Origin: Shewanella morhuae
GTDB lineage: Bacteria > Pseudomonadota > Gammaproteobacteria > Enterobacterales > Shewanellaceae
NCBI RefSeq assembly: GCF_900156405.1
Contig: NZ_FTNN01000002.1
Coordinates: 38,057 to 102,056, forward strand
DNA: 64,000 nt
Reading direction: 5' to 3'
Shown: in pieces, positions 1-8,821 of the stretch
Layout: each line of letters starts with the position of its first letter
Numbering within the stretch: the first letter of the stretch is position 1
The notes under the pieces: model-generated
Database searches by the model: none
Seen by the model: the letters and a program-made list of their open reading frames with translations, nothing else
Told to the model about the DNA's origin: nothing
Position numbers and translations under genes: made by a program

Positions 1-472
1 AAAATACTCGCTCCTCCTTACTGGCATGCAAACCTAACTGGCCATACATATGCGAGAAATTAGCAAATGAAGGGTTGGTTAATAGAGGGCAATGGCCAAA
101 AATCTCGTGAAAAATATCGGGCTCTTGTAGATAGTCAAATTCTTCCTTGCGACGAATAAACGTTGCCACAGGAAACTCTTTATTCGCGAGTAATTCAAAA
201 AAACGGCCAAAGGAAATCAGTGCAGGTACCGCTGCTGTTTTCCAGCCAGTCGTTATTTGCAGTACTGCATCAATTTCAGCGAGTTGCGGAATACGATCCT
301 TAGGCATAGCTAACGCATCAAGACCTTGCAGATATTCCTTGCAAGCTCGTCCGGGGAGATTCACCGCTTGACGGGCATACAATTGGCTCCATATGTCATG
401 CTCTGCTTGTGGGTATTGAATAAACCCAGTCTCATCGGCTGTGTGAGCGATGTACGCTGTTCCTTTCGTCAT
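1..472 (-). CDS. phhA: Phenylalanine 4-monooxygenase, 5' part (cut by window start)
   Basis: This iron- and pterin-dependent enzyme hydroxylates phenylalanine to tyrosine, the first step of phenylalanine catabolism. Only about the first 157 residues are present because the gene runs off the left edge. The ATG at 472 gives MTKGTAYIAHT, which fits Shewanella PhhA as I remember it. The iron-binding motif HEIFGH lies at residues 122-127, so both histidine ligands (H122 and H127) are present. The downstream glutamate ligand would lie outside the window. The gene is divergent from galU, and a possible TyrR/PhhR operator lies upstream of the start. I see no lesion in the visible part. Confidence 0.93.
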   Translation of the reverse strand, partial: MTKGTAYIAHTADETGFIQYPQAEHDIWSQLYARQAVNLPGRACKEYLQGLDALAMPKDRIPQLAEIDAVLQITTGWKTAAVPALISFGRFFELLANKEFPVATFIRRKEEFDYLQEPDIFHEIFGHCPLLTNPSFANFSHMYGQLGLHASKEERVF

Positions 473-794
473 AGTCTTCACTTCATGGCTAACACTGATG
501 GCTCCATAGTGATCTAAGCCTTGAATTTTGTTAACTCCCCCACACTTTATTGTTGATCCGCAGTTGTGGTAAAAACGTAAAGCAAGTATTACAAAAACAT
601 TAAAAACGCACTAAAAACACATATCAACCATGATGTATTAGATTCACTATGCTAACGTGGTTAAAATTCTGCATAAATTTACCGTTGAAATACCGAAAAA
701 ACCCTGATATTTCAGCGTTTGAGAATAGCTTTTCTGTGTAGGTCATTTACAATATTGGCCATTAATCGTATCTCTTTAATCTAAAAGGTTCGCA
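473..794. other. phhA-galU divergent intergenic region
   Basis: This 322-bp AT-rich stretch separates the divergent phhA and galU starts and must hold both promoters. The only pattern I can name is a TyrR-like palindrome at 576-593, listed separately. No convincing sigma-70 hexamer pair stands out for galU. Its ribosome binding site is probably the AAAGGT just upstream of 795. Confidence 0.6.
576..593. promoter_or_regulatory. Putative TyrR/PhhR box upstream of phhA
   Basis: CGTAAAGCAAGTATTACA differs at two positions from the known TyrR consensus TGTAAA-N6-TTTACA. It lies about 105 bp upstream of the phhA start. TyrR-family activators (PhhR) are known to control phenylalanine hydroxylase genes in gammaproteobacteria. 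This is a motif match only, and AT-rich DNA yields some such matches by chance. Confidence 0.4.
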
Positions 795-1703
795 ATGACA
801 CAACATCAAATTCGTAAAGCTGTTATTCCTGTCGCAGGCCTTGGCACTCGTATGCTTCCAGCGACTAAAGCCATTCCAAAAGAAATGTTACCTGTTGTCG
901 ATAAACCGTTGATCCAATATGTGGTAAGCGAAGCCATTGCCGCAGGAATTAAAGAAATTGTACTGGTGACCCATGCCAGTAAAAACTCTATCGAAAACCA
1001 TTTCGATACCAGTTTCGAATTAGAAGCCCAACTTGAACGCCGCGTTAAGCGTCAGTTACTCGAAGCAGTACAATCTATTTGCCCTAAAGATGTCACTATC
1101 ATCAGTGTGCGTCAGTCTCAAGCTAAAGGCTTAGGCCATGCGATTTTATGTGCAAAATCTGTGGTAGGTGATGCGCCATTTGCCGTATTACTGCCTGATG
1201 TGATTATCGATGAGTCGAGCTGCAATTTACGCACTGATAACTTAGCTGCCATGGTTTCCCTATTTGATCAAACCCAAGTGGGTCAAATCATGGTAGAAGG
1301 TGTGCCACATAATGTCGTCAACCAATATGGTATTGCCGATGTAAATGGCCATGATTTACAACCTGGTGAGTCAGAGCCATTAGCCGAGCTCGTTGAAAAG
1401 CCATCTGTAGATGAAGCACCATCAAACTTAGCCGTTGTAGGCCGTTATGTGTTACCCGCCAGCATTTGGCCGCTACTGGCAAAAACACCAGCCGGTGCCG
1501 GTGATGAAATTCAATTAACCGATGCTATCGCCATGTTGATGAAGCAAGAAACCGTGAATGCTTATTATATGCAAGGTAAAAGTCACGATTGCGGTAACAA
1601 ACAAGGCTACATGCGTGCCAACGTAGAATATGCTCTGCGCCATAGCGAAATTGGTGAAGACTTTGCACAATATTTAAAAACCGTCGTAAAGGGAATGAAG
1701 TAA
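795..1703 (+). CDS. galU: UTP--glucose-1-phosphate uridylyltransferase
   Basis: GalU makes UDP-glucose from UTP and glucose 1-phosphate, supplying cell-surface polysaccharide synthesis in the cytoplasm. The 302-residue protein has the family length. It carries the N-terminal nucleotide-binding signature [19 protein letters not shown] at about residues 16-34 and the VEKP segment around residue 200. The stop TAA and the galE start ATG share one base (1703), so the two genes are translationally coupled. GalU and GalE together provide UDP-glucose and UDP-galactose. Confidence 0.97.
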   Translation: MTQHQIRKAVIPVAGLGTRMLPATKAIPKEMLPVVDKPLIQYVVSEAIAAGIKEIVLVTHASKNSIENHFDTSFELEAQLERRVKRQLLEAVQSICPKDVTIISVRQSQAKGLGHAILCAKSVVGDAPFAVLLPDVIIDESSCNLRTDNLAAMVSLFDQTQVGQIMVEGVPHNVVNQYGIADVNGHDLQPGESEPLAELVEKPSVDEAPSNLAVVGRYVLPASIWPLLAKTPAGAGDEIQLTDAIAMLMKQETVNAYYMQGKSHDCGNKQGYMRANVEYALRHSEIGEDFAQYLKTVVKGMK

Positions 1704-2716
1704 TGACGATTTTAGTGACTGGTGGGGCGGGTTATATTGGTACCCACACTGTAGTAGAACTGCTCAATGCAGGCAATGACGTGATTGTATTGGATAACTT
1801 GTCTAATTCAAGCATAGAAGCCTTACACAGAGTCGAGCGGATCACAGGTAAAGCAGTCACTTTTTATCAAGGCGATATTCTCAATAAGGCTTTATTACAA
1901 AAAGTATTTAGCGACCATGCAATTGATTCGGTTATCCACTTTGCCGGATTAAAAGCTGTGGGTGAATCGGTTGCTAAACCACTCAAGTATTATGAGAATA
2001 ACGTCACTGGTACCCTTATTCTCTGCCAAGTGATGGCAGAGAATAAGGTAAAAAATCTCGTTTTCAGCTCATCAGCCACCGTGTATGGCGATCCTGCAAG
2101 TTTACCTATCACCGAAGACTTCCCAACGGGGGCAACTAATCCCTATGGTCAGTCTAAGTTAATGGTTGAGCATATTCTTGCGGATGTACACAATGCCGAT
2201 CCGAGCTGGAATATCGCACGTTTACGCTATTTTAATCCCGTTGGTGCCCATGCCAGTGGTTTAATCGGCGAAGACCCTAACGATATCCCAAATAACTTGA
2301 TGCCATTTATTGCGCAAGTTGCCGTAGGTAAACGTACCGCCTTAAGTGTGTTTGGTGATGATTATCCGACTCACGATGGTACGGGTGTGCGTGACTATAT
2401 CCATGTCGTCGATTTAGCTAATGGTCATTTAAAAGCACTCGCCAAACTAGCGACAAAACCTGGTTTAGTCACGTATAACTTAGGTACGGGTATAGGTTAT
2501 AGCGTGTTAGATATGGTCAAGGCTTTTGAAAAAGCCTGTGGTCGCACTATTGCTTACCAGATTGCACCACGTCGTCCCGGTGATATTGCCGCTTGTTACG
2601 CCGATCCAACCCATGCAAGGGAAGATTTAGGCTGGCAAGCCACGCATACCTTAGAGGATATGGCCAATAGTAGTTGGCATTGGCAATCGACAAATCCCAC
2701 AGGTTATAGCGGCTAA
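1703..2716 (+). CDS. galE: UDP-glucose 4-epimerase
   Basis: GalE interconverts UDP-glucose and UDP-galactose using tightly bound NAD. The 337-residue protein begins with the Rossmann motif GGAGYIG (residues 7-13). It has the SDR catalytic YxxxK in [11 protein letters not shown] near residues 147-157, and SSSATVYG supplies the catalytic serine/threonine region. It overlaps galU by one base and ends before a hairpin that may terminate the pair. Confidence 0.97.
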   Translation: MTILVTGGAGYIGTHTVVELLNAGNDVIVLDNLSNSSIEALHRVERITGKAVTFYQGDILNKALLQKVFSDHAIDSVIHFAGLKAVGESVAKPLKYYENNVTGTLILCQVMAENKVKNLVFSSSATVYGDPASLPITEDFPTGATNPYGQSKLMVEHILADVHNADPSWNIARLRYFNPVGAHASGLIGEDPNDIPNNLMPFIAQVAVGKRTALSVFGDDYPTHDGTGVRDYIHVVDLANGHLKALAKLATKPGLVTYNLGTGIGYSVLDMVKAFEKACGRTIAYQIAPRRPGDIAACYADPTHAREDLGWQATHTLEDMANSSWHWQSTNPTGYSG

Positions 2717-2723
2717 TCCTATT

Positions 2724-2762
2724 AATGGCTTGTTGAAATATCTCACTAAGCCATTTCTTTAT
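2724..2762 (+). terminator. Possible terminator after galUE
   Basis: An 8-bp perfect stem, AATGGCTT (2724-2731) with AAGCCATT (2748-2755), encloses a 16-nt loop and is followed by a T-rich run. The loop is long and the stem only moderately GC-rich, so it may be weak. Confidence 0.45.
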
Positions 2763-2805
2763 CTCTTTACCTAAGAATACCGCTTGAAATGATCCATGGA
2801 GCAAC

Positions 2806-3291
2806 ATGACTCAAAGTATTAATCACAGTCGTCGCAGCCTCTTTAGTCGTCGTAAAAGTAACGCAATAAGGCCACCTTGGGTACGTGAGGATATCGAATT
2901 TACCGATATGTGTACTCGCTGCTCGGCTTGTATTACGGCCTGTGAAACCAAGGTTATTATTAAAGGCGATGCTGGATTTCCAGAAGTGTCCTTTACTAAC
3001 AATGAATGTACTTTTTGTACTCTGTGCGCCAAAAGCTGTCCTGAGAACATTTTTGATTTAACCCAACCCGCTTGGCATTATAAAGCCTATGTGCAAGAGA
3101 CTTGTTTAACAAACCATGGGATCTGGTGCCAAAGTTGTAAGGATACCTGCGAGCCCCGAGCCATCAACTTTGTATTCAGCATTGGCCAAGCTCCTAGCCC
3201 TCATATTGATGTTGATTTATGTAACGGTTGCGGTGCCTGTGTCGCGCCTTGCCCTACCCAAGCCATACATATAAAACTACCCACTGAATAA
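2806..3291 (+). CDS. napF: NapF-type ferredoxin with several [4Fe-4S] motifs
   Basis: This 161-residue cytoplasmic iron-sulfur protein resembles NapF, an accessory factor for maturation of periplasmic nitrate reductase. Cysteine-rich motifs are visible in order: CTRCSACITAC, CTFCTLCAKSC, a less regular group around WCQSCKDTC, and CNGCGACVAPCP near the C-terminus. The twin-arginine-like SRRSLFSRR near the start is typical of NapF. No napDAHGBC genes lie beside it, so it is an orphan copy. It sits about 90 bp downstream of galE and may have its own promoter. Another four-cluster ferredoxin-like electron carrier is possible. Confidence 0.85.
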   Translation: MTQSINHSRRSLFSRRKSNAIRPPWVREDIEFTDMCTRCSACITACETKVIIKGDAGFPEVSFTNNECTFCTLCAKSCPENIFDLTQPAWHYKAYVQETCLTNHGIWCQSCKDTCEPRAINFVFSIGQAPSPHIDVDLCNGCGACVAPCPTQAIHIKLPTE

Positions 3292-3379
3292 ACCAATAAT
3301 CCTAGCGGAGAGTAACGCGTTACTAGGCTTGTTCTCTATTTTCGGCTATTATCGCGCGCCGATTGAACTGAGTTAATTT

Positions 3380-3829
3380 ATGATGACCTTTATTAAAAAA
3401 TTATTTTCCCCGACTCAAAAAAGTACCTCGTTGAGTTTTATTTCCCGTGGCACAAAACTCACGGGTAATATTGAATTAACCGGGGATGTACTTATCGGTG
3501 GCGATATTCAAGGTCAACTTCTGTCCCAAGCGAATGTCAGCATAGAGCAAGGCGGTACCATTCATGGCGAAGTAAAGTGTCAAGAATGTATTGTTGATGG
3601 GTATTTTAAAGGTAGACTCATTTGTGAACGTTTAGTCATTCAACGTAATGGCGTTGTCGATGGCGAAGTCGCTAGCACTTCAATGCAAATCCTTGAAGGT
3701 GGCCAATTCATCGGTATGCGAATTAAAGAAGATGCGCCCACTATTTATTCCCATGCCATCGGCCACACACCTGCGATAGACTCACGTAACCTGCCGCTAG
3801 CACAAAGCGATGTAATTGAATCTCGCTAA
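3380..3829 (+). CDS. Bactofilin (polymer-forming cytoskeletal protein)
   Basis: The 149-residue protein matches the bactofilin family (formerly DUF583). A short charged N-terminal tail is followed by a core starting at SFISRGTKLTGNIELTGDVLIGGDIQGQL, whose recurring G-[DNE]-[IV] turns are typical of a beta-helix. A short disordered C-terminus follows. Bactofilins polymerise without nucleotide and act in cell shape, division or polar localisation. Two ATG codons (3380 and 3383) are possible starts. It is followed by a short hairpin and then a LysR gene. Its precise role cannot be read from context. Confidence 0.88.
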   Translation: MMTFIKKLFSPTQKSTSLSFISRGTKLTGNIELTGDVLIGGDIQGQLLSQANVSIEQGGTIHGEVKCQECIVDGYFKGRLICERLVIQRNGVVDGEVASTSMQILEGGQFIGMRIKEDAPTIYSHAIGHTPAIDSRNLPLAQSDVIESR

Positions 3830-3854
3830 ATCTTTATCAGTACATCATTAATAT

Positions 3855-3883
3855 ATGCTCGCAATGCAAAGTGAGCATTTTTA
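3855..3883 (+). terminator. Possible terminator after the bactofilin gene
   Basis: ATGCTC (3855-3860) pairs with GAGCAT (3873-3878) and is followed by TTTTAAA. The stem is only 6 bp, so confidence is moderate. Confidence 0.5.
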
Positions 3884-4208
3884 AACGTTCATTGTGACCG
3901 CAAGCATGACTCACACTCCAAAGAGTCGACTCCATAACTTCCCCTCTCCCAATTAAAATCGTTAATAGATTGTTACCTTACCAAGAAAGATCACAGTTTA
4001 TCTGCAAAAGTCGTGTTAATTTACTGCCAAATTGGCATCTTATTTGACAGCAGTTCATTCAATGTAAGCTAAAAGTCCTCAAGACAAATTTGTATGCCTA
4101 ATAGTGACCTATGAGTAACAAACTTAACGCAGATAAAGAGACAGACACCCTGTAGCTACCCGCGCACAGTAATGACTATATGTAAATCAATACAAGGCTG
4201 AATACAAA
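3884..4208. other. Intergenic region upstream of the LysR gene
   Basis: This stretch of about 325 bp has no coding signal on either strand. It presumably holds the LysR promoter, but I see no clear hexamer pair or palindrome. Confidence 0.5.
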
Positions 4209-5195
4209 ATGAGTAATTTGTTATTAAAACAAATCTGTGAGCTCGATGTTTTTACCTTGCTTGTTTTTAAAAGTATTTTCGATACTGGGCATGCAAATAG
4301 CGCAGCTAAAGCACTGAATGTTTCTGCGCCAAAAATTAGCCGTTGTCTCAATGCATTACGTTTTACCTTTAACGATGAACTGTTCTACCGTCGTCAACAG
4401 GGACTCAAACCAACGCCATTAGCAGAAAGTCTTTATGTTGCTATATGCCAGTTTACTGAAGCGGTTCATCACCTTGAACAATCTGCAACACAAATACAAA
4501 ACGCTTCGACTCACAGTGATCTCCCCTTGCACATTGCTGCCAGTAATGGGCTGCTAAGCTTTTTGGCACCGCAATTAAGTACTCCCGAAATCGCCCAAAA
4601 GTTAGGTAAAATATACTTACATAAGTGGCAGGAAAATAGCGCTGAATTGATCCATGCAGGCGTACTGGATTTTGGTATTACCCTAGAAAGTGCTGAAAAT
4701 AAAGAATTAAGCTACACCAAACTTGGCTCAGTTAATGGCGTTTATATTGTAGCGGACAAACAACATCCGCTCTGGCAGATTGAGACCAACATTACCCTAG
4801 AGCACATTTGCCGCCACCCATTTCTATTTCAAGAATTCAAGGGTTTTAACAGTAAAATTGATCCTTTAGAATTATTTTGTCAACGCCAAGGTATCTTATT
4901 ACCAGCAGTAGAAAAAGTGTTCGATAGAGAAGAATGGCATGCCCATTTATTAACCATGAAGAGCGTGGCCTTTTGCTCCACCATTGATATGCACACGGTA
5001 AAACATATGCCAGGATTACACCTAGAACGCCTTAGTGATACTGAGCTCAGTAGATTGCACGACACTATGATGGCACCCCATTATTACCTCATTCAAAAGC
5101 CAGCAATTCATCGGCGATACAGCCAGAACCAATGTGATCTGGTAGTGTGCTCCTTACTTGCCACATTAGATACAGAGTATTCGTGCGAGACATAA
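4209..5195 (+). CDS. LysR-family transcriptional regulator
   Basis: The 328-residue protein has an N-terminal winged helix-turn-helix. FDTGHANSAAKALNVSAPKISRCLNAL (about residues 25-51, described in two parts: SAAKALNVSAPK and ISRCLNALR) fits the LysR pattern. DELFYRRQQGLKPTPLAE follows, as expected at the end of the DNA-binding domain. The C-terminal half is a substrate-binding fold of normal length, though weakly conserved. It precedes the decaheme cytochrome gene on the same strand after a 477-bp gap, so it might regulate that gene, but nothing in the sequence proves it. Its ligand is unknown. Confidence 0.9.
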   Translation: MSNLLLKQICELDVFTLLVFKSIFDTGHANSAAKALNVSAPKISRCLNALRFTFNDELFYRRQQGLKPTPLAESLYVAICQFTEAVHHLEQSATQIQNASTHSDLPLHIAASNGLLSFLAPQLSTPEIAQKLGKIYLHKWQENSAELIHAGVLDFGITLESAENKELSYTKLGSVNGVYIVADKQHPLWQIETNITLEHICRHPFLFQEFKGFNSKIDPLELFCQRQGILLPAVEKVFDREEWHAHLLTMKSVAFCSTIDMHTVKHMPGLHLERLSDTELSRLHDTMMAPHYYLIQKPAIHRRYSQNQCDLVVCSLLATLDTEYSCET

Positions 5196-5672
5196 GTTAA
5201 GCCAACTCATTAATACCAAGTCTATTAAACCTTGTTGACATTATTGATGTGAATCGATACTAAACGGGTTTGTCGCGTTATGACTCAACGTCCAAAAAAG
5301 CACAATTTAATAGTCTTAAATACGACTCATACGCTAACTTTAGACAACTTTCTCCCATCACTTTCATATTAAAAATATTAAATCCACACTTAAGATATAG
5401 GCTATTTAAGCCTCGTTCATTTTACTTAACCGAAAATGAATTATCCCTAGACGTCTAAGTTGAAATATAACAATTGTGAAACCCACCATAAAAACAGAGC
5501 TTAATTTGAATATGTAAAATAGCAAAATTCAAATTTTGCAATTGCCATTCTCGGCGGTTAAATCACCGTTCACATAATAGATACAAACTTACAAAAACCA
5601 CTTTATAAGTAGGTGAATGCTCCTATATTGGTGGCACTGCACACGCAGTCTTATAGATAGAAAAAGGACGCG
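5196..5672. other. Intergenic region upstream of the decaheme cytochrome gene
   Basis: This 477-bp AT-rich stretch contains the promoter of the cytochrome gene. A 62-codon open frame at 5270-5458 starts with TTG, has no convincing ribosome binding site and resembles no family, so I do not call it. The Shine-Dalgarno AAGGA at about 5665 belongs to the cytochrome gene. No clear CRP or Fnr palindrome was found by eye. Confidence 0.5.
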
Positions 5673-7964
5673 ATGATGAAAAACTATAATAAATCTCTAC
5701 TGGCGCTGGCTCTCGTCAGTAGCTTAAGTCTTACCGCCTGCGGGGACGGAAGTGATGGTGAAAATGGCACTCCCGGAACACCGGGTACGCCCGGCACACC
5801 TGGAGCTCCCGGAATACCAGGAACCCCTGCAGGCTCCTTTGCAACAACAGCGCAATCCATCACAGATCTTTCATTCACTTTAAGCCCCGCCGACATTAAA
5901 GTAACCAGTAGTGAAGGTTTTAGTATTAAATTTATGCTTACCGGTAAAAATGCAAATAAAGATGTCCCCTTCACCGGACTAAACAAGATTGCTATTTATT
6001 CATTAACGGCTAATGAAAATACTTCAGGAACTGGCGCACCTATTCAATGGCAAAATAATGTCACAGCAAATGCGGCAGGTAGTTCATTTACCTGTACTTT
6101 AGATGGACTTGACGCAACTAAAAATGCTTGTACGTTAACCGAAGATATTGCAACACCAGGCACTTATACTGCAACTTGGACACATGAAGGCGCTGCGCCC
6201 ATTATCAATCCAAATGATAATCCCAATGCAGTACACAGAATATTTTTACGGGCTTATAACATCGCCGATAGCACTGGTGTCGTCCTATCTGACAAGATTT
6301 TATCAGTGCCCGTTGACTTTATTCCAGCCACTGACGAACTGGCTACATCAGGTAAAGATACCGTGAGTGATGCAGCCTGTGAAAAATGTCACGGTGAAGC
6401 GAATGGTCATATCGCCAATATTTCTGCACACCATAACTACCAAGGTGTTAAAAACTGTGTCACCTGCCATAACCCAGATCAACTACCAAGCGATGCTGAT
6501 TTAGCTGCAGGTTTAATATTTGACTTTGCGCCCATGATTCACAGGATCCACTCAGGTGCAGAAAACGCGGCAAACTTTGATGTTAGTAATAAAACAGCGA
6601 AAGAATGGAGCGAGATTGGCTTTCCATCTGCGCTGAAAGAATGTACCTCTTGCCACACGACAGACCAACCAAGCTATAACACCATTTATGCTCAAGCTTG
6701 TGTAGGCTGCCATATGACAGTCAACTTCACGACGGGTGAAAACCACTCAGAATTTGCCCTAGCCCAAGCGGATGATACTCAATGTAACTCTTGCCACGGC
6801 AGCGGAAACCTGTCACCTGCTGTGGTTCACAGCGTGGGTAAACGTGCAGAGTATGCATCTTTATTTAAAATTGATTTTACCAGCGCCACAACAGTGCCTT
6901 CTGCAACGCTGGGCATGAAAACACTTACCATAAAAGCCAACGTTAGTTTAAATGGTGCGCCAATTGCTGATGGCACATCACTAACAACTTACGATGTAAC
7001 CAGTAATCCTACGGCTATGTTCGTTACCAACGGCCTGCTGATTGGCAATGTAACTGCTGATGGCACTGTGTACTCATGGGGATTTACTCAACCTACAATC
7101 AGCATAAAACTAAATAACGGTACGCTTGCTGGCGGTGTGCTCACTATTGTAAAAGATATTCCTGATGCACAAGCGACGGGCACTATCTATCTAGGTTCAG
7201 AAGCTAATTTCTGTGCTAAAGCAGGTAAAGTGGTTAGTTGTAATACTGCGGGGATAGAGTTTGGTCCAACGAGCCCTATCGGTAATGATGCAGCAGTTAA
7301 ATTCTATAGCCTTGATAGTAGCGCAGTCACTAAAGCACGCATGACAGATCCCACTCGCATCACTGTCGAAGAAGCCAAATGTAATGCTTGCCATGGCACT
7401 TTAGATTACGCCAAAGGTCCAAAACACGGTACTTATACCTTTGACCAATGTATGCACTGCCATAATGACACCACGGGTGGTTCTTATCATTCAGCTACAG
7501 GTTACAAAGGTGAGGACGGTGTTTTAGTTAGCGATCCTAACGTTACGTTTAAAAATAGAGACTTATTCACTGTGTCTCACCGTTTCCACAGCGGTAATTT
7601 TGGTGAAGTCGAAGGGATTTTCCGCGATGCGACAGGTGGCTTGGTTGGTTATCCCGCGCCAGAAACAGATTGTGCGATTTGTCATAAAGACAATGCTAAA
7701 CTGTTTGCAACTGACGGTGGCCTAACCTCAGGCAAGCGTTCAATCAAAGTAGGTAACTACTACATTAGCCCAGTTGCCGAGTCATGCCGTACTTGTCACG
7801 CTCACTCTGATGCGGCGGCTGTCGCTCACTTTAGAAGTAACGGCGCGGTCGTTGAAGCAGATGCAATGACAGATCCTAACCTACCAGTAGAATCTTGCGC
7901 AACCTGTCATGCTGAAGGTAAAACCTATGGCGTAGATAAGGTACACGCAGAGGTAGCACACTAG
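5673..7964 (+). CDS. Outer-surface decaheme c-type cytochrome, OmcA/MtrC family
   Basis: This 763-residue lipoprotein cytochrome probably moves electrons at the outer cell surface to metals, flavins or electrodes. The signal peptide ends in the lipobox LTAC, with lipidated C23. It is followed by a collagen-like Gly-X-Y tract (about residues 31-52). Ten CxxCH heme sites lie at residues 236, 262, 324, 343, 371, 570, 593, 667, 705 and 742. This gives two pentaheme clusters separated by a beta-rich domain, the fold known for MtrC and OmcA. No mtrA/mtrB partner is adjacent, so it must rely on a porin-cytochrome conduit elsewhere or act separately. From memory it corresponds to SO_1659 of S. oneidensis. 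A strong terminator follows. Confidence 0.94.
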   Translation: MMKNYNKSLLALALVSSLSLTACGDGSDGENGTPGTPGTPGTPGAPGIPGTPAGSFATTAQSITDLSFTLSPADIKVTSSEGFSIKFMLTGKNANKDVPFTGLNKIAIYSLTANENTSGTGAPIQWQNNVTANAAGSSFTCTLDGLDATKNACTLTEDIATPGTYTATWTHEGAAPIINPNDNPNAVHRIFLRAYNIADSTGVVLSDKILSVPVDFIPATDELATSGKDTVSDAACEKCHGEANGHIANISAHHNYQGVKNCVTCHNPDQLPSDADLAAGLIFDFAPMIHRIHSGAENAANFDVSNKTAKEWSEIGFPSALKECTSCHTTDQPSYNTIYAQACVGCHMTVNFTTGENHSEFALAQADDTQCNSCHGSGNLSPAVVHSVGKRAEYASLFKIDFTSATTVPSATLGMKTLTIKANVSLNGAPIADGTSLTTYDVTSNPTAMFVTNGLLIGNVTADGTVYSWGFTQPTISIKLNNGTLAGGVLTIVKDIPDAQATGTIYLGSEANFCAKAGKVVSCNTAGIEFGPTSPIGNDAAVKFYSLDSSAVTKARMTDPTRITVEEAKCNACHGTLDYAKGPKHGTYTFDQCMHCHNDTTGGSYHSATGYKGEDGVLVSDPNVTFKNRDLFTVSHRFHSGNFGEVEGIFRDATGGLVGYPAPETDCAICHKDNAKLFATDGGLTSGKRSIKVGNYYISPVAESCRTCHAHSDAAAVAHFRSNGAVVEADAMTDPNLPVESCATCHAEGKTYGVDKVHAEVAH

Positions 7965-8012
7965 TACCTTAGGGCTGCCCTGCACAGCCCAACTTCATCT
8001 CTGCAACTCATT

Positions 8013-8035
8013 GGGGACCCTTGGTCCCCTTTTTT
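8013..8035 (+). terminator. Rho-independent terminator after the decaheme cytochrome gene
   Basis: The 7-bp GC-rich stem GGGGACC (8013-8019) pairs with GGTCCCC (8023-8029), has a 3-nt loop and is followed by six T residues. Confidence 0.9.
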
Positions 8036-8082
8036 ATTGTCGATAAATTTCAGATGAATATTCAAATCAGTGCGGTAAAAAC

Positions 8083-8766
8083 TTAGTCTGCTAAGCGATG
8101 GTATTGCGCGATACGTTGCCTAAGTAACGTGATAAAGTCCTTAGGTTCTCTATCTAAACTGTCTTGGGGAATATACAAGTGATAACCCAAACGCGTATCT
8201 AACATCACGCAGCGATGACCAAACATCGCCAACACGCCACGATAACGGTCGCCTTCTATCACTAACGGACCAAACTCAGCGCCAAGGTAGGTTTCCAAGG
8301 TCGCTAAGTCTTCATCTTGAGAGGCTGCTGTCACCAGTAAAGGCCGTTGCTCGGTTAATAAGCCCGTCGCTAGACGCAGGGAAATATTATCGAGAATAGG
8401 ATTTAAGTGCTTCAGTTTAATGCCTAAATAGGATAACTCTATCGTATCTAAGCCATTGGTTACCCTCGGGATATCGACCCGCTGAATATTATCCCAAGCG
8501 ATGGACACTTTGCCGCGGCGATGAAAATAAGTCAGCCCTTTCTCATCTAATGCTAACGTTGTTTCTGGCTCATAAACTTTGGCTAAACCAAGAATTAATG
8601 CAATGGCGCCAAAACTAAAAAAAACTAACCCCACTGCAAACAGGGCTGGCATTGAGATAAATAGCCAAAACCCCAGCACAAGACCTATCCCACCCAACCA
8701 AGTTAAGGTTAAACCATTTCGTTTTGATAAAGGCCGTACTGACACCACTTCGGACTCAATTGTCAT
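8083..8766 (-). CDS. DUF2982 membrane protein
   Basis: I recognise this as a DUF2982 protein, a family of unknown function found in Shewanella and relatives. With the ATG at 8766, preceded by AGGA seven bases upstream, it is 227 residues long; an in-frame ATG at 8784 lacks such a site. Two hydrophobic helices lie at about residues 19-60, followed by a soluble domain resembling a PH-like membrane-protein fold (ETTLALDEKGLTYFHRRGKV, then a WDNIQRVDIPR segment). It is probably an inner-membrane protein. No function is assigned. Confidence 0.85.
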   Translation of the reverse strand: MTIESEVVSVRPLSKRNGLTLTWLGGIGLVLGFWLFISMPALFAVGLVFFSFGAIALILGLAKVYEPETTLALDEKGLTYFHRRGKVSIAWDNIQRVDIPRVTNGLDTIELSYLGIKLKHLNPILDNISLRLATGLLTEQRPLLVTAASQDEDLATLETYLGAEFGPLVIEGDRYRGVLAMFGHRCVMLDTRLGYHLYIPQDSLDREPKDFITLLRQRIAQYHRLAD

Positions 8767-8821
8767 TATTATTCCTGTTAACACTTAATATACTCATAGC
8801 CAAGTTCGCAAACTATCACCT

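Noticed and set aside
3301..3330. A palindrome-rich segment after napF (around TAACGCGTTA) as a terminator
   Set aside because: The pairing is interrupted and there is no T run; it could be a hairpin but I cannot assign a role.
5270..5458. A 62-codon frame before the decaheme cytochrome gene
   Set aside because: It begins with TTG, lacks a ribosome binding site, and shows no signal peptide or family resemblance.
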